NCBI RefSeq assembly: GCF_014652475.1
Contig: NZ_BMYW01000008.1
Span: forward strand, 1 to 64,000
DNA from: Vogesella alkaliphila
Lineage (GTDB): Bacteria; Pseudomonadota; Gammaproteobacteria; Burkholderiales; Chromobacteriaceae
Reading direction: 5' to 3'
DNA: 64,000 nucleotides
Shown here: in pieces, positions 30,654-43,519 of the stretch
Position numbering within the stretch: the stretch's first letter is position 1
Layout: each line of letters begins with the position of its first letter
Translations under genes and position numbers: made by a program
Notes under the pieces: generated by a model
Told to the model about the DNA's origin: nothing
The model's input: the letters and a program-made list of their open reading frames with translations, nothing else
Database searches by the model: none

Positions 30654-30671
30654 TTTGCAGAAATATTACAG
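30654..30671 (-). promoter_or_regulatory. Putative Pho box upstream of pstS
   Basis: On the minus strand the 18 bases read CTGTAAT-ATTT-CTGCAAA, close to the PhoB consensus of two CTGTCAT-like repeats with an AT-rich 4-base spacer. The first half matches 6 of 7, the second is weaker. Position 55 bases before pstS suits PhoB activation in phosphate starvation. Confidence 0.6.
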
Positions 30672-30702
30672 TCATGACCATGCACAGCAATGTAGTACCC
30701 GC

Positions 30703-30711
30703 TGATATAAT
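30703..30711 (+). promoter_or_regulatory. Extended -10 promoter of tpiA
   Basis: TGATATAAT has a perfect TATAAT at 30706-30711 with the upstream TGn of extended -10 promoters, 34 bases before the tpiA start. A weak TGCACA at 30681-30686 could be the -35 box. Confidence 0.65.
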
Positions 30712-30745
30712 TTGCCCATTAAAAACAGCACTCGGGGTATTCGGC

Positions 30746-31492
30746 ATGACGGGCAAACTGGTAATCGGCAACTGGAAGATGAACGGACGGCTTGCGGCCA
30801 ACCTTGCACTGATCGACGCACTGCGGGCCGATGCGGCGGTGCAGGCGGCCCAGGTGGCGGTGGCGCCGCCGTTTGCCTATCTTGGCCAGGCCGCTGCCTT
30901 GCTGGCCGGCAGCAATATCGCGCTGGCGGCGCAGGATGTCAGCGCCTTTGACAAGGATGGCGCCTACACCGGCGAAGTCAGCGCCGCGATGCTGGCCGAT
31001 GTCGGCTGCCGCTACGTGCTGATCGGCCACTCCGAGCGCCGCCAGTACTTTGCCGAAGATCACGCCTTGCTGGCGCGCAAGCTGCAGGCGGCCGTTGCCG
31101 CCGGCCTGATCCCGGTTTATTGCGTGGGCGAGACCCTGGCCGAGCGTGAAGCCGACGCCTACAAGGCGGTGATTGCCGAGCAACTGGCGGTGTTGGGCGC
31201 GCTGGCCGGTCGCGACTACGTGGTCGCGTACGAGCCGGTCTGGGCGATCGGTACCGGCAAGGTTGCCAGCGTCGAACAGATCGACGACGTGCACCAATAT
31301 ATCCGGGCGACTTTGTTGCAATGCCATGGGGCTTCTGATAGTATTCGCGTCCTCTACGGAGGCAGCGTCAAGGCGGACAATGCGGATGCGATTTTTTCGC
31401 TGCAAAGTGTCGGTGGCGCCTTGGTTGGCGGGGCATCTTTAGATGTTGAGAGCTTTGGGCGAATTTGCCAGGCTGCTAAAAAAACGGTATAG
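30746..31492 (+). CDS. tpiA: Triosephosphate isomerase TpiA
   Basis: A 248-residue TIM barrel interconverting dihydroxyacetone phosphate and glyceraldehyde 3-phosphate. Catalytic parts: VIGNWKMNG (Asn9, Lys11), [10 protein letters not shown] (His near 94), [12 protein letters not shown] (Glu plus flexible loop 6) and [10 protein letters not shown]. The start is ATG 30746; the frame is open upstream but would run through the promoter. A motif copy at 30793-30806 encodes RLAANLALI in helix 1, where sequence is variable in the family. It heads the conserved tpiA-secG-tRNA-Leu-nuo arrangement. Confidence 0.97.
   Translation: MTGKLVIGNWKMNGRLAANLALIDALRADAAVQAAQVAVAPPFAYLGQAAALLAGSNIALAAQDVSAFDKDGAYTGEVSAAMLADVGCRYVLIGHSERRQYFAEDHALLARKLQAAVAAGLIPVYCVGETLAEREADAYKAVIAEQLAVLGALAGRDYVVAYEPVWAIGTGKVASVEQIDDVHQYIRATLLQCHGASDSIRVLYGGSVKADNADAIFSLQSVGGALVGGASLDVESFGRICQAAKKTV
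30793..30806 (+). repeat. Dispersed motif, exact copy in tpiA
   Basis: TGCGGCCAACCTTG, read as AANL in the first helix. Confidence 0.8.
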
Positions 31493-31493
31493 T

Positions 31494-31838
31494 ATGGAAC
31501 TTCTGAATACATTAGCACTCGTCGCCATGTTGGTTTCTGCGCTGGCGATCATCGTCCTTGTCCTGATGCAGCATGGCAAGGGTGCGGACATGGGTGCTGC
31601 TTTCGGTAGTGGTGCATCGGGTAGTCTGTTTGGTGCCACCGGTTCCGCGAATTTTCTGAGTAGGGCTACCGCGATTGCGGCGGTCGTATTCTTCTCGTCC
31701 TTGATGGTTATTGGTTTCTTTCACTCCTCGGCCAAGACGGAATTGGGCGTGATGGGTGGGGTGTCCAGCCAGTCCGCATCGCCACTCCCGAGCGACGCTG
31801 ATAAGAGCAAGGCCTCTGGTTCTGTGATTCCAGAGTAA
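31494..31838 (+). CDS. secG: Protein translocase subunit SecG
   Basis: A 114-residue SecG with two membrane helices (about 5-25 and 53-73) separated by the conserved LMQHGKGADMGAAFGSGASG loop and GATGSANFLSRATA segment. It is the auxiliary subunit of SecYEG. The C-terminal tail is polar and low in complexity. It starts one base after the tpiA stop, so the two are coupled; tRNA-Leu follows 18 bases after its stop and may be processed from the same transcript. Confidence 0.96.
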   Translation: MELLNTLALVAMLVSALAIIVLVLMQHGKGADMGAAFGSGASGSLFGATGSANFLSRATAIAAVVFFSSLMVIGFFHSSAKTELGVMGGVSSQSASPLPSDADKSKASGSVIPE

Positions 31839-31856
31839 AAATTGAGTTTGTATAGT

Positions 31857-31942
31857 GCCGACATGGTGGAATTGGTAGACACGCTATCTTGAGGGGGTAG
31901 TGGCCATAGGCTGTGTGAGTTCGAGTCTCACTGTCGGCACCA
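31857..31942 (+). tRNA. tRNA-Leu (anticodon GAG)
   Basis: An 86-base class II tRNA with the CCA end encoded. The acceptor stem GCCGACA / TGTCGGC pairs fully; the anticodon loop TTGAGGG sits on a CTATC/GGTAG stem, giving anticodon GAG; a long variable arm and GTTCGAGTC T-loop follow. It decodes CUC and CUU. Confidence 0.97.
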
Positions 31943-31949
31943 CATTCAA

Positions 31950-31983
31950 AAAACAGGCCATCGGGAAACCGGTGGCCTGTTTT
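31950..31983 (+). terminator. Terminator after tRNA-Leu
   Basis: AAAACAGGCCATCGG, loop GAAA, CCGGTGGCCTGTTTT: a 15-bp stem with one wobble pair and T-tail. Ends the tpiA-secG-tRNA unit. Confidence 0.9.
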
Positions 31984-31993
31984 ACTTGGAGCC

Positions 31994-32020
31994 AAGGAGG
32001 TCTTTGACCTCCTTTCTTTT
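31994..32020 (+). promoter_or_regulatory. Second hairpin in the nuoA leader
   Basis: AAGGAGGTC (31994-32002), loop TTT, GACCTCCTT (32006-32014), then TCTTTT. It is terminator-like and contains a perfect Shine-Dalgarno word paired to its own complement, 16 bases before nuoA. It may be a back-up terminator or a leader element of the nuo operon. Confidence 0.5.
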
Positions 32021-32035
32021 AGAGGTGCGCGGGAA

Positions 32036-32392
32036 ATGCTGCAAAATTACTTTCCCATTCTGATGTTCGTTGTCGTCGGCCTGCTGGTTGGCGTCGGTCC
32101 ATTGCTTCTGGGGTGGCTGTTGGCCCCGAATCGTCCTGATCCTGAAAAGCTTTCTCCATACGAATGCGGCTTCGAAGCGTTTGAAGACGCGCGTATGAAG
32201 TTTGACGTCCGGTACTACCTGGTCGCCATTCTTTTCATTCTCTTCGATCTGGAAATTGCCTTTCTCTTTCCGTGGGCGGTTGTGCTCAAAGAACTGGGCA
32301 TGTATGGCTTCGGCGTCATGATTGAGTTCATCACGGTGCTGACCATCGGTTTCGTCTACATGTGGAAAAAGGGAGCTCTGGAATGGGAGTAG
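32036..32392 (+). CDS. nuoA: NADH-quinone oxidoreductase subunit A
   Basis: A 118-residue membrane subunit with three helices. Seen: [29 protein letters not shown], the conserved loop carrying the Cys and acidic residues near the quinone site, and [14 protein letters not shown]. It opens the 14-gene complex I operon. The last ten bases overlap nuoB. Confidence 0.97.
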   Translation: MLQNYFPILMFVVVGLLVGVGPLLLGWLLAPNRPDPEKLSPYECGFEAFEDARMKFDVRYYLVAILFILFDLEIAFLFPWAVVLKELGMYGFGVMIEFITVLTIGFVYMWKKGALEWE

Positions 32393-32859
32393 AAGGCGTT
32401 CTTGAAAAGGGCTTTGTCACCACTACGGCTGACAAGCTCATTAACTGGACCCGTACTGGTTCCCTGTGGCCGATGACCTTCGGCCTGGCCTGCTGTGCGG
32501 TGGAGATGATGCATGCGGGTGCCGCCCGTTATGACCTCGACCGTTTCGGTATCGTGTTCCGTCCTAGCCCACGTCAGTCCGATTTGATGATTGTCGCTGG
32601 CACCCTGTGCAACAAGATGGCTCCGGCCCTGCGCAAGGTGTACGACCAGATGGCCGAACCACGCTGGGTGATCTCCATGGGCTCCTGTGCCAATGGTGGC
32701 GGCTACTATCACTACTCTTATTCTGTCGTTCGCGGCTGTGATCGTATTGTTCCGGTTGATGTCTATGTGCCGGGCTGTCCGCCGACTGCAGAGGCGTTGC
32801 TTTACGGCATCATCCAGCTGCAGAACAAGATCAAGCGTACCAATACTATCGCCCGCTGA
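32383..32859 (+). CDS. nuoB: NADH-quinone oxidoreductase subunit B
   Basis: A 158-residue subunit holding terminal cluster N2. Ligands: the adjacent Cys pair in [10 protein letters not shown], Cys in [12 protein letters not shown] and Cys in [15 protein letters not shown] 32383 ([10 protein letters not shown]) within the end of nuoA gives the usual betaproteobacterial length. NuoB hands electrons to quinone at the interface with NuoD and NuoH. Confidence 0.97.
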   Translation: MGVEGVLEKGFVTTTADKLINWTRTGSLWPMTFGLACCAVEMMHAGAARYDLDRFGIVFRPSPRQSDLMIVAGTLCNKMAPALRKVYDQMAEPRWVISMGSCANGGGYYHYSYSVVRGCDRIVPVDVYVPGCPPTAEALLYGIIQLQNKIKRTNTIAR

Positions 32860-32868
32860 GGTTAAACC

Positions 32869-33462
32869 ATGGCATCCAGAATGGAAGTGCTCAAGTCGGC
32901 GGTAGAGCGTGTGCTTGGCGACAAGGTTGTATCGGCCAAGATCGCGCTCGGCGAGCTGACTATCGTCTGTAAATCCGTGAACGTGACCGAAGCAATGACC
33001 ACATTGCGCGATCACCCAGAGCTGGCGTTCGAACAGTGTATCGACGTCTGCGGCATGGACTACAGCACCTATCAAGACCAACCACAAGACGGTCCGCGTT
33101 TTGCGGTGGTTTATCATTTGCTGTCCCTGACGCACAACACCCGCCTGCGTGTGCGCGTGTTTGCGGAAGATGACGATTTCCCGGTCGTGCCGAGCGTGGT
33201 GGAAATCTGGAATACCGCCAACTGGTTCGAGCGCGAGGCGTTCGACCTGTTCGGCATCATCTTCGAAGGCCATCCGGACCTTCGTCGCATCCTTACCGAC
33301 TACGGTTTTGTCGGTCATCCGTTCCGCAAGGACTTCCCGCTGTCCGGTCATGTCGAAATGCGCTACGACGCAGCTCAGCAGCGCGTGATCTACCAGCCGG
33401 TCACCATCGAACCGCGTGAGATTACCCCACGCATCATTCGCGAGGAGAACTACGGTGGCTGA
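32869..33462 (+). CDS. nuoC: NADH-quinone oxidoreductase subunit C
   Basis: A 197-residue 30-kDa subunit of the hydrophilic arm. Seen: the signature [20 protein letters not shown] and [17 protein letters not shown]. It is separate from nuoD (some gammaproteobacteria have a NuoCD fusion). It overlaps the GTG start of nuoD by eight bases. Confidence 0.97.
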   Translation: MASRMEVLKSAVERVLGDKVVSAKIALGELTIVCKSVNVTEAMTTLRDHPELAFEQCIDVCGMDYSTYQDQPQDGPRFAVVYHLLSLTHNTRLRVRVFAEDDDFPVVPSVVEIWNTANWFEREAFDLFGIIFEGHPDLRRILTDYGFVGHPFRKDFPLSGHVEMRYDAAQQRVIYQPVTIEPREITPRIIREENYGG

Positions 33463-34708
33463 TATCCGTAACTACACCCTGAACTTCGGTCCGCAGCACC
33501 CGGCCGCGCACGGCGTGTTGCGCCTGGTGCTGGAACTGGACGGTGAAGTGGTACAGCGTGCCGACCCGCATATCGGCCTGCTGCACCGCGGCACCGAGAA
33601 GCTGGCCGAAAGCAAGACCTACATCCAGTCGCTGCCGTACATGGACCGTCTCGACTACGTGTCGATGATGTGCAACGAGCACGCCTACTGTCTGGCGATC
33701 GAAAAGCTGGCCGGCATCGACGTGCCGGAGCGCGCCCAGTACATCCGCGTGATGTTTGCCGAGATCACCCGTATACTCAACCACCTGTTGTGGATCGGCG
33801 CGCACTCCATCGACATCGGTGCGATGACCATGTTCCTGTACGCGTTCCGCGAGCGCGAGGACCTGATGGACTGCTACGAGGCGGTCTCCGGTGCCCGTCT
33901 GCACGCGGCCTACTTCCGTCCGGGCGGTGTCTATCGCGACCTGCCGGACAGCATGCCGCAGTACAAGGCGTCCAAGATCCGCAACGCCAAGGAAATCGCG
34001 CGCCTGAACGAAACCCGCAAGGGCTCGATGCTCGATTTCATCGAAGACTTCACCAACCGTTTCCCAGCCTGTGTAGACGATTACGAGACCCTGCTCACCG
34101 ACAACCGTATCTGGAAGCAGCGTACCGTCGGTATCGGCGTGGTGACTCCGGAGCGTGCCAAGAACCTGGGCATGACCGGTCCGATGCTGCGTGGTTCCGG
34201 CATCGCCTGGGACCTGCGCAAGATGCAGCCGTACGACGTGTACGACCGCATGGAGTTCGACATTCCGGTCGGCGTCACCGGCGACTGCTACGACCGCTAT
34301 CTGGTGCGTGTCGAGGAAATGCGCCAGTCCAACCGCATTATCCAGCAGTGCGTGAAGTGGCTGAAGGCCAACCCGGGTCCGGTCATCACCGACAACCACA
34401 AGTTCGCCCCGCCTAGCCGCGAAGACATGAAGAGCAATATGGAGGAGCTGATCCACCATTTCAAGCTCTTCACCGAAGGCATGCATGTGCCGGAAGGCGA
34501 AGCTTACGCCGCTGTAGAGCATCCAAAAGGCGAGTTCGGCATCTATCTGGTGTCCGATGGCGCCAACAAACCTTATCGTCTGAAAATCCGTGCGCCGGGC
34601 TATGCCCATCTGGCCAGTCTGGATGAAATGTCTCGTGGCCACATGATCGCCGACGTTGTCGCGATCATTGGTACGCAGGACGTGGTATTTGGGGAGATCG
34701 ACCGCTGA
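33455..34708 (+). CDS. nuoD: NADH-quinone oxidoreductase subunit D
   Basis: A 417-residue 49-kDa subunit forming the quinone pocket with NuoB. Seen: [32 protein letters not shown], the quinone-site [14 protein letters not shown] and the C-terminal [15 protein letters not shown] use the GTG at 33455 ([12 protein letters not shown]), which has GAGGAG 7 bases upstream. It ends in TGATG overlapping nuoE. Confidence 0.97.
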   Translation: MADIRNYTLNFGPQHPAAHGVLRLVLELDGEVVQRADPHIGLLHRGTEKLAESKTYIQSLPYMDRLDYVSMMCNEHAYCLAIEKLAGIDVPERAQYIRVMFAEITRILNHLLWIGAHSIDIGAMTMFLYAFREREDLMDCYEAVSGARLHAAYFRPGGVYRDLPDSMPQYKASKIRNAKEIARLNETRKGSMLDFIEDFTNRFPACVDDYETLLTDNRIWKQRTVGIGVVTPERAKNLGMTGPMLRGSGIAWDLRKMQPYDVYDRMEFDIPVGVTGDCYDRYLVRVEEMRQSNRIIQQCVKWLKANPGPVITDNHKFAPPSREDMKSNMEELIHHFKLFTEGMHVPEGEAYAAVEHPKGEFGIYLVSDGANKPYRLKIRAPGYAHLASLDEMSRGHMIADVVAIIGTQDVVFGEIDR

Positions 34709-35208
34709 TGCTATCCGCACAATCGCTTGCAAAAATTGACCGCGAACTGGCCAAGTATCCTGCCGACCAGTTCCGGTCTGCCATCATGGGCGCGTTGCGC
34801 ATTGCACTGGTCGAGCGTCATGAAACCGGCAACACGCCGGAAGAGCGCTGCCTCAATGCCGACGTGATCGAATTCGTGGCCAACTACGTGGGGATCCCGC
34901 CGGTTGCCGCCTACGAAGTCGCCACCTTCTACAACATGTACGACATGAAGCCGGTCGGCAAATACAAGCTGACCGTCTGCACCAACCTGCCTTGCGCACT
35001 GCAAGGCGGCGTCAATGCCGCGCACTACATCGGCGAAAAGCTGGGTATCGGTATCGGTGAAACCACCGCCGACGGCAAGTTCACCCTGCTGGAAGGGGAG
35101 TGCATGGGCGCCTGTGGTGATGCACCGGTACTGCTGGTGAACAACCACAAAATGTGCAGCTTCATGACGCGCGAAGCTATCGATAAGAAACTGGCGGAGT
35201 TGGAATAA
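34708..35208 (+). CDS. nuoE: NADH-quinone oxidoreductase subunit E
   Basis: A 166-residue thioredoxin-fold subunit with a [2Fe-2S] cluster (N1a). Ligand pattern: CTNLPC and ECMGAC in the second half. It has a ~25-residue lead before the helical [14 protein letters not shown] segment. NuoE, F and G form the NADH dehydrogenase module. Start and stop each overlap the neighbours by one base. Confidence 0.97.
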   Translation: MLSAQSLAKIDRELAKYPADQFRSAIMGALRIALVERHETGNTPEERCLNADVIEFVANYVGIPPVAAYEVATFYNMYDMKPVGKYKLTVCTNLPCALQGGVNAAHYIGEKLGIGIGETTADGKFTLLEGECMGACGDAPVLLVNNHKMCSFMTREAIDKKLAELE

Positions 35209-36503
35209 TGGCAGTTTTCGTCAATGGCGTGATTTTCGAGGGCGTGGACACCGCCGCTCCGGACTGCTGGCGCCTCGAGGCCTACATGGCTCGCGGTGGC
35301 TATCAGGCCCTCAAGAAAATTCTTGATAACAAGATCCCCCAGGAAGACGTGATCGCCGAAGTGAAGAACTCCGGCTTGCGTGGTCGTGGCGGTGCAGGTT
35401 TCCCGACCGGCCTGAAGTGGAGCTTCATGCCGCGTTCCTTCCCCGGTGACAAGTACGTGGTCTGTAACACCGACGAAGGCGAACCGGGCACGTTCAAGGA
35501 TCGCGACATCATCATCTACAACCCGCACGCGCTGATCGAAGGCATGATCATTGCCGGCTACGCGATGGGTTGCAAGGCGGGTTACAACTACATCCACGGT
35601 GAAATCTTCGAGGCCTACGAGCTGTTCGAAGAGGCGCTGGACGAGGCACGCAAGGCCGGTCTGCTGGGACAGAACATCCTCGGCACCGACTTCAGCTTCG
35701 ACCTGTTCGCGCACCACGGCTACGGCGCCTACATCTGCGGCGAAGAAACCGCGCTGCTGGAATCGCTGGAGGGCAAGAAAGGCCAGCCGCGCTTCAAGCC
35801 GCCGTTCCCGGCCAGTTTCGGCCTGTACGGCAAGCCGACCACCATCAACAACACCGAGTCGTTCGCCTCCGTGCCGTTCATCATCCGTGACGGCGGCCAG
35901 AAGTTCCTGGAAGCGGGCAAGCCGAACAACGGTGGCACCAAGCTGTTCTCCATCTCCGGTCACGTCAACCGTCCGGGCAACTACGAGATCCCGCTGGGCA
36001 CCCCGTTCGCCACGCTGCTGGAAATGGCCGGCGGCATGAAGGACGGCAAGAAGCTGAAGGCGGTGATCCCGGGCGGTTCGTCCGCACCGGTGCTGCCGGG
36101 CGAGGTGATGATGGAACTGACCATGGATTACGACAGTATTTCCAAGGCCGGTTCGATGCTGGGTTCCGGTGCCGTGATCGTGATGAACGAGGACGTGTGC
36201 ATGGTCAAGGCGCTGGAGCGTCTGGCCTACTTCTATCACGAAGAGTCCTGCGGCCAGTGCACGCCATGCCGTGAAGGCACCGGCTGGCTGTACAAGGTGA
36301 TCCATCGCATCGCCAACGGCGAAGGCCGCGACGGCGATCTGGAGTTGCTGGAATCTGTCGGGAACAATATGGCGGGCCGCACGATTTGCGCCCTGGCTGA
36401 CGCAGCCGTGTTCCCTGTTCGTAGTTTCACCAAGCACTTCCGCAATGAGTTTGAACATCTCATTAAGCACAAGAAGGCCTTGGTGGATCACAAATGGTGT
36501 TGA
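35208..36503 (+). CDS. nuoF: NADH-quinone oxidoreductase subunit F
   Basis: A 431-residue flavoprotein that binds FMN and NADH and carries [4Fe-4S] cluster N3. Seen: [51 protein letters not shown] and the cluster motif [15 protein letters not shown]. It is the electron entry point of complex I. Three bases separate it from nuoG. Confidence 0.98.
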   Translation: MAVFVNGVIFEGVDTAAPDCWRLEAYMARGGYQALKKILDNKIPQEDVIAEVKNSGLRGRGGAGFPTGLKWSFMPRSFPGDKYVVCNTDEGEPGTFKDRDIIIYNPHALIEGMIIAGYAMGCKAGYNYIHGEIFEAYELFEEALDEARKAGLLGQNILGTDFSFDLFAHHGYGAYICGEETALLESLEGKKGQPRFKPPFPASFGLYGKPTTINNTESFASVPFIIRDGGQKFLEAGKPNNGGTKLFSISGHVNRPGNYEIPLGTPFATLLEMAGGMKDGKKLKAVIPGGSSAPVLPGEVMMELTMDYDSISKAGSMLGSGAVIVMNEDVCMVKALERLAYFYHEESCGQCTPCREGTGWLYKVIHRIANGEGRDGDLELLESVGNNMAGRTICALADAAVFPVRSFTKHFRNEFEHLIKHKKALVDHKWC

Positions 36504-36506
36504 GCG

Positions 36507-38861
36507 ATGCTTGAAATCGAAATCGACGGAAAAAAACTGACGGTCAATCAGGGCATCACCATCATGGATGCTGCCCATACCGCTGGTACACATATTCCTC
36601 ACTTCTGCTACCACAAGAAGCTGTCCATTGCGGCCAACTGCCGCATGTGCCTGGTGGAAGTCGAGAAGGCACCGAAGCCGCTGCCGGCCTGTGCCACACC
36701 GGTAACCGACGGCATGAAAGTGCATACCGCCTCGCCGCTGGCCAAGAAGGCCCAGGCTGGCGTGATGGAATTCCTGCTGATCAACCACCCGCTGGATTGC
36801 CCGATCTGCGACCAGGGCGGCGAGTGTCAGCTGCAGGATCTGGCCGTGGGGTACGGCAATTCCTCTTCCCGTTACCAGGAAGAAAAACGCGCCGTGGTCG
36901 GCAAGGACATGGGGCCGCTGGTTTCCGCCGAGGAAATGAGCCGCTGCATCCACTGCACCCGCTGCGTCCGCTTTACCGAAGAGATTGGTGGCTACCAAGA
37001 AATCGGTATGGCCAACCGCAGCGAATTCTCGGAAATCCTGCCCTTCCTCGGCAAGACCGTGAACTCCGAAATCTCCGGCAACGTGATCGACCTGTGCCCG
37101 GTCGGCGCGCTGACCTCCAAACCGTTCCGCTACGCCACCCGTGCCTGGGAGCTGTCGCGCCGCAAGTCGGTCAGCCCGCACGACGGTCTGGGCAGCAACC
37201 TGATCGTTCAGGTCAAGCAGAACCAGGTGATGCGCGTACTGCCGCTGGAAAACGAAGACATCAACGAGTGCTGGATCGCCGACCGCGACCGCTTCTCGTA
37301 CGAAGGCCTGAACAGCGCCGCGCGCCTGCAGAAGCCGATGATCAAGTTTGACGGCAAGTGGCACGAAACCGACTGGCAGACGGCACTGGACTACGTGGTC
37401 AAGGGCCTCAACGGCGTGGCCAACGACCACGGCAAGGACGCCATCGGCTTCTTGGCCAGCCCGCACAGCACCACCGAAGAGCTATACCTGGCGCAGAAAC
37501 TGGCGCGCAGCTTCGGCGTGAACAATATCGATGCCGCGCTGCGTCGCAGCGACAAGCGTGTCGCCGCTGCGCAGCAGGGCGCGCTGTGGCTCGGCTCCAG
37601 CATCGTCGAACTGCTGGCGGCCAAGTCGGTGCTGATGGTGGGTTCCACCCAGCGCACGGAGCAGCCGCTGCTGGCGTCACGCCTGCGTCAGTCCGTCAAG
37701 AAGGGCATGGCACTGAACGTGATCCATACCAGCGACGACGACCTGCTGACCCGCGTCAACGCCAAGCTGATCGTATCGCCACTGGCCCTTGTTAACGCGC
37801 TGGCCCAGGTGCTGAAAGCCGCGGTGGAAATCAAGTCCGCGTCGACCATGCTCGACCTGTCTGCGGCCAACGTTGGAGCCGAGGCGCGCGCGATTGCCGA
37901 CAGCCTGTGCGCCGCCGAATCCGCCGCCGTGGTGCTGGGCAACGTGGCTCAGCATCACCCGGCGTTTGCCGAGCTGCTGTCGCTGGCCCAGGAAATCGGC
38001 CGCGTGACTGGTGCCCGTTTCGGTATCGCAGCCGAAGCCGCCAACAGCGTCGGTGCCGACATTGCCGGTGTCAACCCGCAACGTGGCCCGATGGGCAAGG
38101 CCGTGACCGCCGGTCTCGCCGCGAGTGAAATGCTGGCCGCGCCGCGCAAGGCTTATGTCCTGCTCAACAGCGAGATCGAAGCCGACGCCTACAACAGCCA
38201 GCAGGCCGTTGCCGCGATGAAGCAGGCCGCCACCGTGATTGCCCTGACCGCATTCAAGGGTGAAGCGTTGCTGGACTACGCCGACGTGCTGCTGCCGATC
38301 GCGCCGTTCTCCGAAACTGCCGGTTCCTTCGTCAACATGGAAGGCAAGCTGCAGCCGTTCAACGGCGTGGTGCGTCCGCTGGGCGAGACCCGTCCGGCCT
38401 GGAAAGTGCTGCGCGTACTGGGTAACATGCTCAACCTGTCCGGCTTCGACTTCAACAGCGCGGAAGACGTGCGCGCCGAACTGCTGGCGCAGGGCGACAT
38501 CGCCGCGGCACTGAACAACCAGCTGAGCACTGTTGCGGCCAACGTTGCGGCCGGCGACGCGCTGGTGCGACTCGGTGAGGTGCCGCTGTATCAGGCCGAT
38601 GCCATCTGCCGCCGTGCCGACTCGCTGCAGAAGACCGCCGCGGCCGCCGCGCCCGTGATTGCCCTCAACCCGCAAGACATCGCCAAACTGGGTCTGGAAG
38701 CAGGTCAGCCTGCCATCGTCAGCCAGGGTGAGGCCGAAGTTCGCCTGCAACTGGTAGCCGACGCTGCCGTTGCCGCCGGTGCGGTCCGTGTCGCTGCTGC
38801 CCATCCGGCAACGCAGGCACTGGGTGGTCTGTTCGAACCGATTCAGATCAAGCGAGGATAA
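36507..38861 (+). CDS. nuoG: NADH-quinone oxidoreductase subunit G
   Basis: A 784-residue iron-sulfur subunit. The N-terminal ferredoxin domain ([20 protein letters not shown]), the HxxxCxxC-type segment, [16 protein letters not shown] and [16 protein letters not shown] supply clusters N1b, N4 and N5; the rest is a molybdopterin-oxidoreductase-like fold without cofactor. Motif cores at 36629, 37862 and 38534 encode AAN residues. The last two lie in the C-terminal half, where NuoG is least conserved. Only one is likely to be tolerated on an essential surface (36629, beside the cluster Cys), and there it is the short 10-base form. Confidence 0.97.
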   Translation: MLEIEIDGKKLTVNQGITIMDAAHTAGTHIPHFCYHKKLSIAANCRMCLVEVEKAPKPLPACATPVTDGMKVHTASPLAKKAQAGVMEFLLINHPLDCPICDQGGECQLQDLAVGYGNSSSRYQEEKRAVVGKDMGPLVSAEEMSRCIHCTRCVRFTEEIGGYQEIGMANRSEFSEILPFLGKTVNSEISGNVIDLCPVGALTSKPFRYATRAWELSRRKSVSPHDGLGSNLIVQVKQNQVMRVLPLENEDINECWIADRDRFSYEGLNSAARLQKPMIKFDGKWHETDWQTALDYVVKGLNGVANDHGKDAIGFLASPHSTTEELYLAQKLARSFGVNNIDAALRRSDKRVAAAQQGALWLGSSIVELLAAKSVLMVGSTQRTEQPLLASRLRQSVKKGMALNVIHTSDDDLLTRVNAKLIVSPLALVNALAQVLKAAVEIKSASTMLDLSAANVGAEARAIADSLCAAESAAVVLGNVAQHHPAFAELLSLAQEIGRVTGARFGIAAEAANSVGADIAGVNPQRGPMGKAVTAGLAASEMLAAPRKAYVLLNSEIEADAYNSQQAVAAMKQAATVIALTAFKGEALLDYADVLLPIAPFSETAGSFVNMEGKLQPFNGVVRPLGETRPAWKVLRVLGNMLNLSGFDFNSAEDVRAELLAQGDIAAALNNQLSTVAANVAAGDALVRLGEVPLYQADAICRRADSLQKTAAAAAPVIALNPQDIAKLGLEAGQPAIVSQGEAEVRLQLVADAAVAAGAVRVAAAHPATQALGGLFEPIQIKRG
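37862..37875 (+). repeat. Dispersed motif, CGTTG form, in nuoG
   Basis: TGCGGCCAACGTTG followed by GAGCC, so a palindrome broken in its right half; read as AANVGA. Confidence 0.7.
38534..38547 (+). repeat. Dispersed motif, CGTTG form, in nuoG
   Basis: TGCGGCCAACGTTG, read as AANVA, directly followed by another GCGGCC. Confidence 0.7.
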
Positions 38862-38863
38862 TC

Positions 38864-39910
38864 ATGGAATTGCTGCAAAACTTGCTGGGGACCGAGGCCG
38901 GTCTGGCGGTGTGGACACTGCTGAAGATTCTGGCCATCGTTGCCCCGCTGATGATCGGTGTGGCCTACCTGACGCTGGCAGAGCGCAAGGTGATCGGCTA
39001 CATGCAGATCCGTATCGGCCCCAACCGTGTCGGCCCGAAAGGGCTGCTGCAGCCACTGGCTGACGGCGTGAAGCTGCTGATGAAAGAGATTATCCTGCCG
39101 ACCAAGTCGAGCAAGGGTCTGTTTCTGGTGGCACCGGTACTGTCCATCATGCCGGCGCTGGCGGCCTGGGCAGTGATCCCGTTCACCGACACCATGGTGC
39201 TGGCCAATATCGACGCGTCGCTGCTGTTCATCATGGCGATCACCTCGATGGGTGTGTACGGCGTGATCGTGGCCGGCTGGGCGGGTAACTCCAAGTACTC
39301 CTTCCTGGGCGCACTGCGTTCCTCGGCCCAGATCGTGTCCTACGAGATTTCGATGGGCTTCGCGCTGGTCGGCGTGCTGATGGTGTCCGGCAGCCTGAAC
39401 CTGGTCGAAATCGTCAACCAGCAGGGCCACGGCATCGGCGGTGGTTCGGTGCTGTCGTGGAACTGGCTGCCGCTGTTCCCGCTGTTCCTGGTGTACCTGA
39501 TCTCCGGTGTCGCCGAAACCAACCGTGCGCCGTTCGACGTGGCGGAAGGTGAGTCGGAAATCGTGGCCGGTTTCCACGTGGAATACTCGGGCATGGCCTT
39601 CGCCGTGTTCTTCCTGGCGGAGTACGCCAACATGATCCTGGTGTCGGCACTGACCGCCATCATGTTCATGGGCGGCTGGCTGTCGCCGTTCCCGGCTTCG
39701 TGGGGTGCGCTGGGCGCGTCCGGCGTGATCTGGCTGCTGGCCAAGATTTCCCTGGTGCTGTTCCTGTTCCTGTGGTTCCGTGCCACCTTCCCGCGCTATC
39801 GCTACGACCAGATCATGCGTCTGGGCTGGAAAATCTTCATCCCGGTATCGCTGGTTTGGGTGCTGGTTGTCGGCGCCTGGATGATGAGCCCACTGTCGCT
39901 GTGGAACTGA
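38864..39910 (+). CDS. nuoH: NADH-quinone oxidoreductase subunit H
   Basis: A 348-residue membrane subunit with eight helices linking the quinone site to the proton pumps. Seen: [37 protein letters not shown], the acidic loop [20 protein letters not shown] and [18 protein letters not shown]. It starts two bases after nuoG. Confidence 0.97.
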   Translation: MELLQNLLGTEAGLAVWTLLKILAIVAPLMIGVAYLTLAERKVIGYMQIRIGPNRVGPKGLLQPLADGVKLLMKEIILPTKSSKGLFLVAPVLSIMPALAAWAVIPFTDTMVLANIDASLLFIMAITSMGVYGVIVAGWAGNSKYSFLGALRSSAQIVSYEISMGFALVGVLMVSGSLNLVEIVNQQGHGIGGGSVLSWNWLPLFPLFLVYLISGVAETNRAPFDVAEGESEIVAGFHVEYSGMAFAVFFLAEYANMILVSALTAIMFMGGWLSPFPASWGALGASGVIWLLAKISLVLFLFLWFRATFPRYRYDQIMRLGWKIFIPVSLVWVLVVGAWMMSPLSLWN

Positions 39911-39929
39911 TACGGATTGGATGAATAGC

Positions 39930-40418
39930 ATGGAAATGATCCGAAATTTTTTCAAAACCTTCCTGCTGGTGGAGCTGGTGCAGGGCCTGATGGTGACCGG
40001 TCGTCACTTCTTCGCCCGCAAGATCACCGTCCAGTTCCCGGAAGAGAAGACCCCGATCTCGCCGCGCTTCCGTGGCTTGCACGCCCAGCGCCGTTACGCC
40101 AACGGTGAGGAGCGTTGCATCGCCTGTAAGCTATGCGAGGCGGTATGCCCGGCAATGGCCATCACCATCGAGTCGGAACAGCGCGACGACGGTACCCGTC
40201 GTACCTCGCGTTACGACATCGACCTGACCAAGTGCATCTTCTGCGGCTTCTGCGAAGAGGCCTGCCCGGTCGACGCCATTGTGGAAACGCACATTTTTGA
40301 ATACCACGGCGAAAAACGTGGCGACCTCTACTACACCAAGCCGATGCTGCTGGCGGTGGGTGACAAGTACGAGGCTGAAATTGCGGCCAACAAGGCTGCT
40401 GATGCCAAGTATCGCTAA
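39930..40418 (+). CDS. nuoI: NADH-quinone oxidoreductase subunit I
   Basis: A 162-residue ferredoxin-like subunit with two [4Fe-4S] clusters (N6a/N6b): [12 protein letters not shown] and [12 protein letters not shown]. The amphipathic N-terminus docks on the membrane arm. I start at ATG 39930 ([13 protein letters not shown]), the usual length; an ATG three codons upstream at 39921 is possible. A short motif core at 40382-40391 encodes AAN near the C-terminus. Confidence 0.96.
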   Translation: MEMIRNFFKTFLLVELVQGLMVTGRHFFARKITVQFPEEKTPISPRFRGLHAQRRYANGEERCIACKLCEAVCPAMAITIESEQRDDGTRRTSRYDIDLTKCIFCGFCEEACPVDAIVETHIFEYHGEKRGDLYYTKPMLLAVGDKYEAEIAANKAADAKYR

Positions 40419-40427
40419 GGGGGAGAC

Positions 40428-41069
40428 ATGAGCTTTCAAGCTGTTGTGTTTTATGTGCTGTCGCTGATCCTGATCGTCGCCGCGTTCCGCGTGGTGACGG
40501 CCAAGAACCCGGTTCATGCAGCCTTGTATCTGGTGCTGGCGTTCTTTACCGCCTCCGGCCACTGGCTGTTGCTGCAGGCGGAGTTCCTCGCCATCGCACT
40601 GGTGCTGGTCTATGTCGGTGCGGTGATGGTGTTGTTCCTGTTCGTGGTGATGATGCTGGACATCAACATCGAGAAGCTGCGCGAAGGCTTCTGGCAGCAC
40701 TTCCCGCTGGCCGGTACCGTGGCGCTGGTGATGGTGGCCGAAATGGTGCTGATCCTGTCCAGCCCGGAGGCCAACCTTGCCGGCTTCCAGGCTGGTCCTG
40801 CGGTTGCGGCCGATGCCAGCAACGTGCGCGAACTGGGGCGTCAGCTGTATACCGTCTACCTGCTGCCATTCGAGGCGGCGGCGGTCGTGCTGCTGGTAGC
40901 GATGGTTGCCGCCATCGGCATCACCATGCGCAAGCGTGCTGACAGCAAGTACATCAATCCGGCGGAGCAGGTGCGGGTGCGTCGTAATGACCGCGTGCGC
41001 ATGGTTCAGGTTCAGGCGGTCAAGCCTGAAGCGGACTCTGCTTCTGACATCAACGAGCAACAGGCCTGA
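40428..41069 (+). CDS. nuoJ: NADH-quinone oxidoreductase subunit J
   Basis: A 213-residue membrane subunit with five helices. Seen: [23 protein letters not shown] and [16 protein letters not shown] with its pi-bulge Gly/Tyr. The C-terminal tail is polar. An imperfect motif (AGGCCAACCTTGCC, about 40769-40782) lies in the loop between helices. GGGGGAG precedes the ATG. Confidence 0.96.
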   Translation: MSFQAVVFYVLSLILIVAAFRVVTAKNPVHAALYLVLAFFTASGHWLLLQAEFLAIALVLVYVGAVMVLFLFVVMMLDINIEKLREGFWQHFPLAGTVALVMVAEMVLILSSPEANLAGFQAGPAVAADASNVRELGRQLYTVYLLPFEAAAVVLLVAMVAAIGITMRKRADSKYINPAEQVRVRRNDRVRMVQVQAVKPEADSASDINEQQA

Positions 41070-41088
41070 CGGCCGATTAGGAGGACAC

Positions 41089-41394
41089 GTGCTTTCACTC
41101 ACACACTTCCTGGTTCTGGCCGGCATCCTGTTTGCCATCAGCGTACTGGGTATTTTCCTGAACCGGAAAAACCTGATCATCCTGCTGATGGCCATCGAAC
41201 TGATGTTGCTGGCGGTGAACTACAACTTCATCGCGTTTTCGCACTATCTGTCTGATACGGCTGGGCAGATCTTCGTCTTCTTCATCCTTACCGTTGCCGC
41301 AGCAGAATCGGCGATTGGTCTGGCGATTTTGGTGGTGCTGTTCCGTAAATTGGACACCATCAACGTAGAAGACTTGGGCAGCCTCAAAGGCTAA
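41089..41394 (+). CDS. nuoK: NADH-quinone oxidoreductase subunit K
   Basis: A 101-residue antiporter-like subunit with three helices. The proton-path glutamates are in [16 protein letters not shown] and [15 protein letters not shown]. The start is GTG 41089 ([12 protein letters not shown]) with TAGGAGG five bases upstream, matching the fixed family length. Confidence 0.97.
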   Translation: MLSLTHFLVLAGILFAISVLGIFLNRKNLIILLMAIELMLLAVNYNFIAFSHYLSDTAGQIFVFFILTVAAAESAIGLAILVVLFRKLDTINVEDLGSLKG

Positions 41395-41429
41395 GGCAAC
41401 CGGATACCACTTTAAAAAGCACGACAAAC

Positions 41430-43478
<2,049 letters not shown>

Positions 43479-43519
43479 GGATCGGTACCGGAATCGATAT
43501 AACAAATTAGGTTCTCGAT

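Noticed and set aside
35025-37466. 813-codon minus frame over nuoE-nuoG
   Set aside because: Antisense to three conserved complex I genes and without domain similarity.
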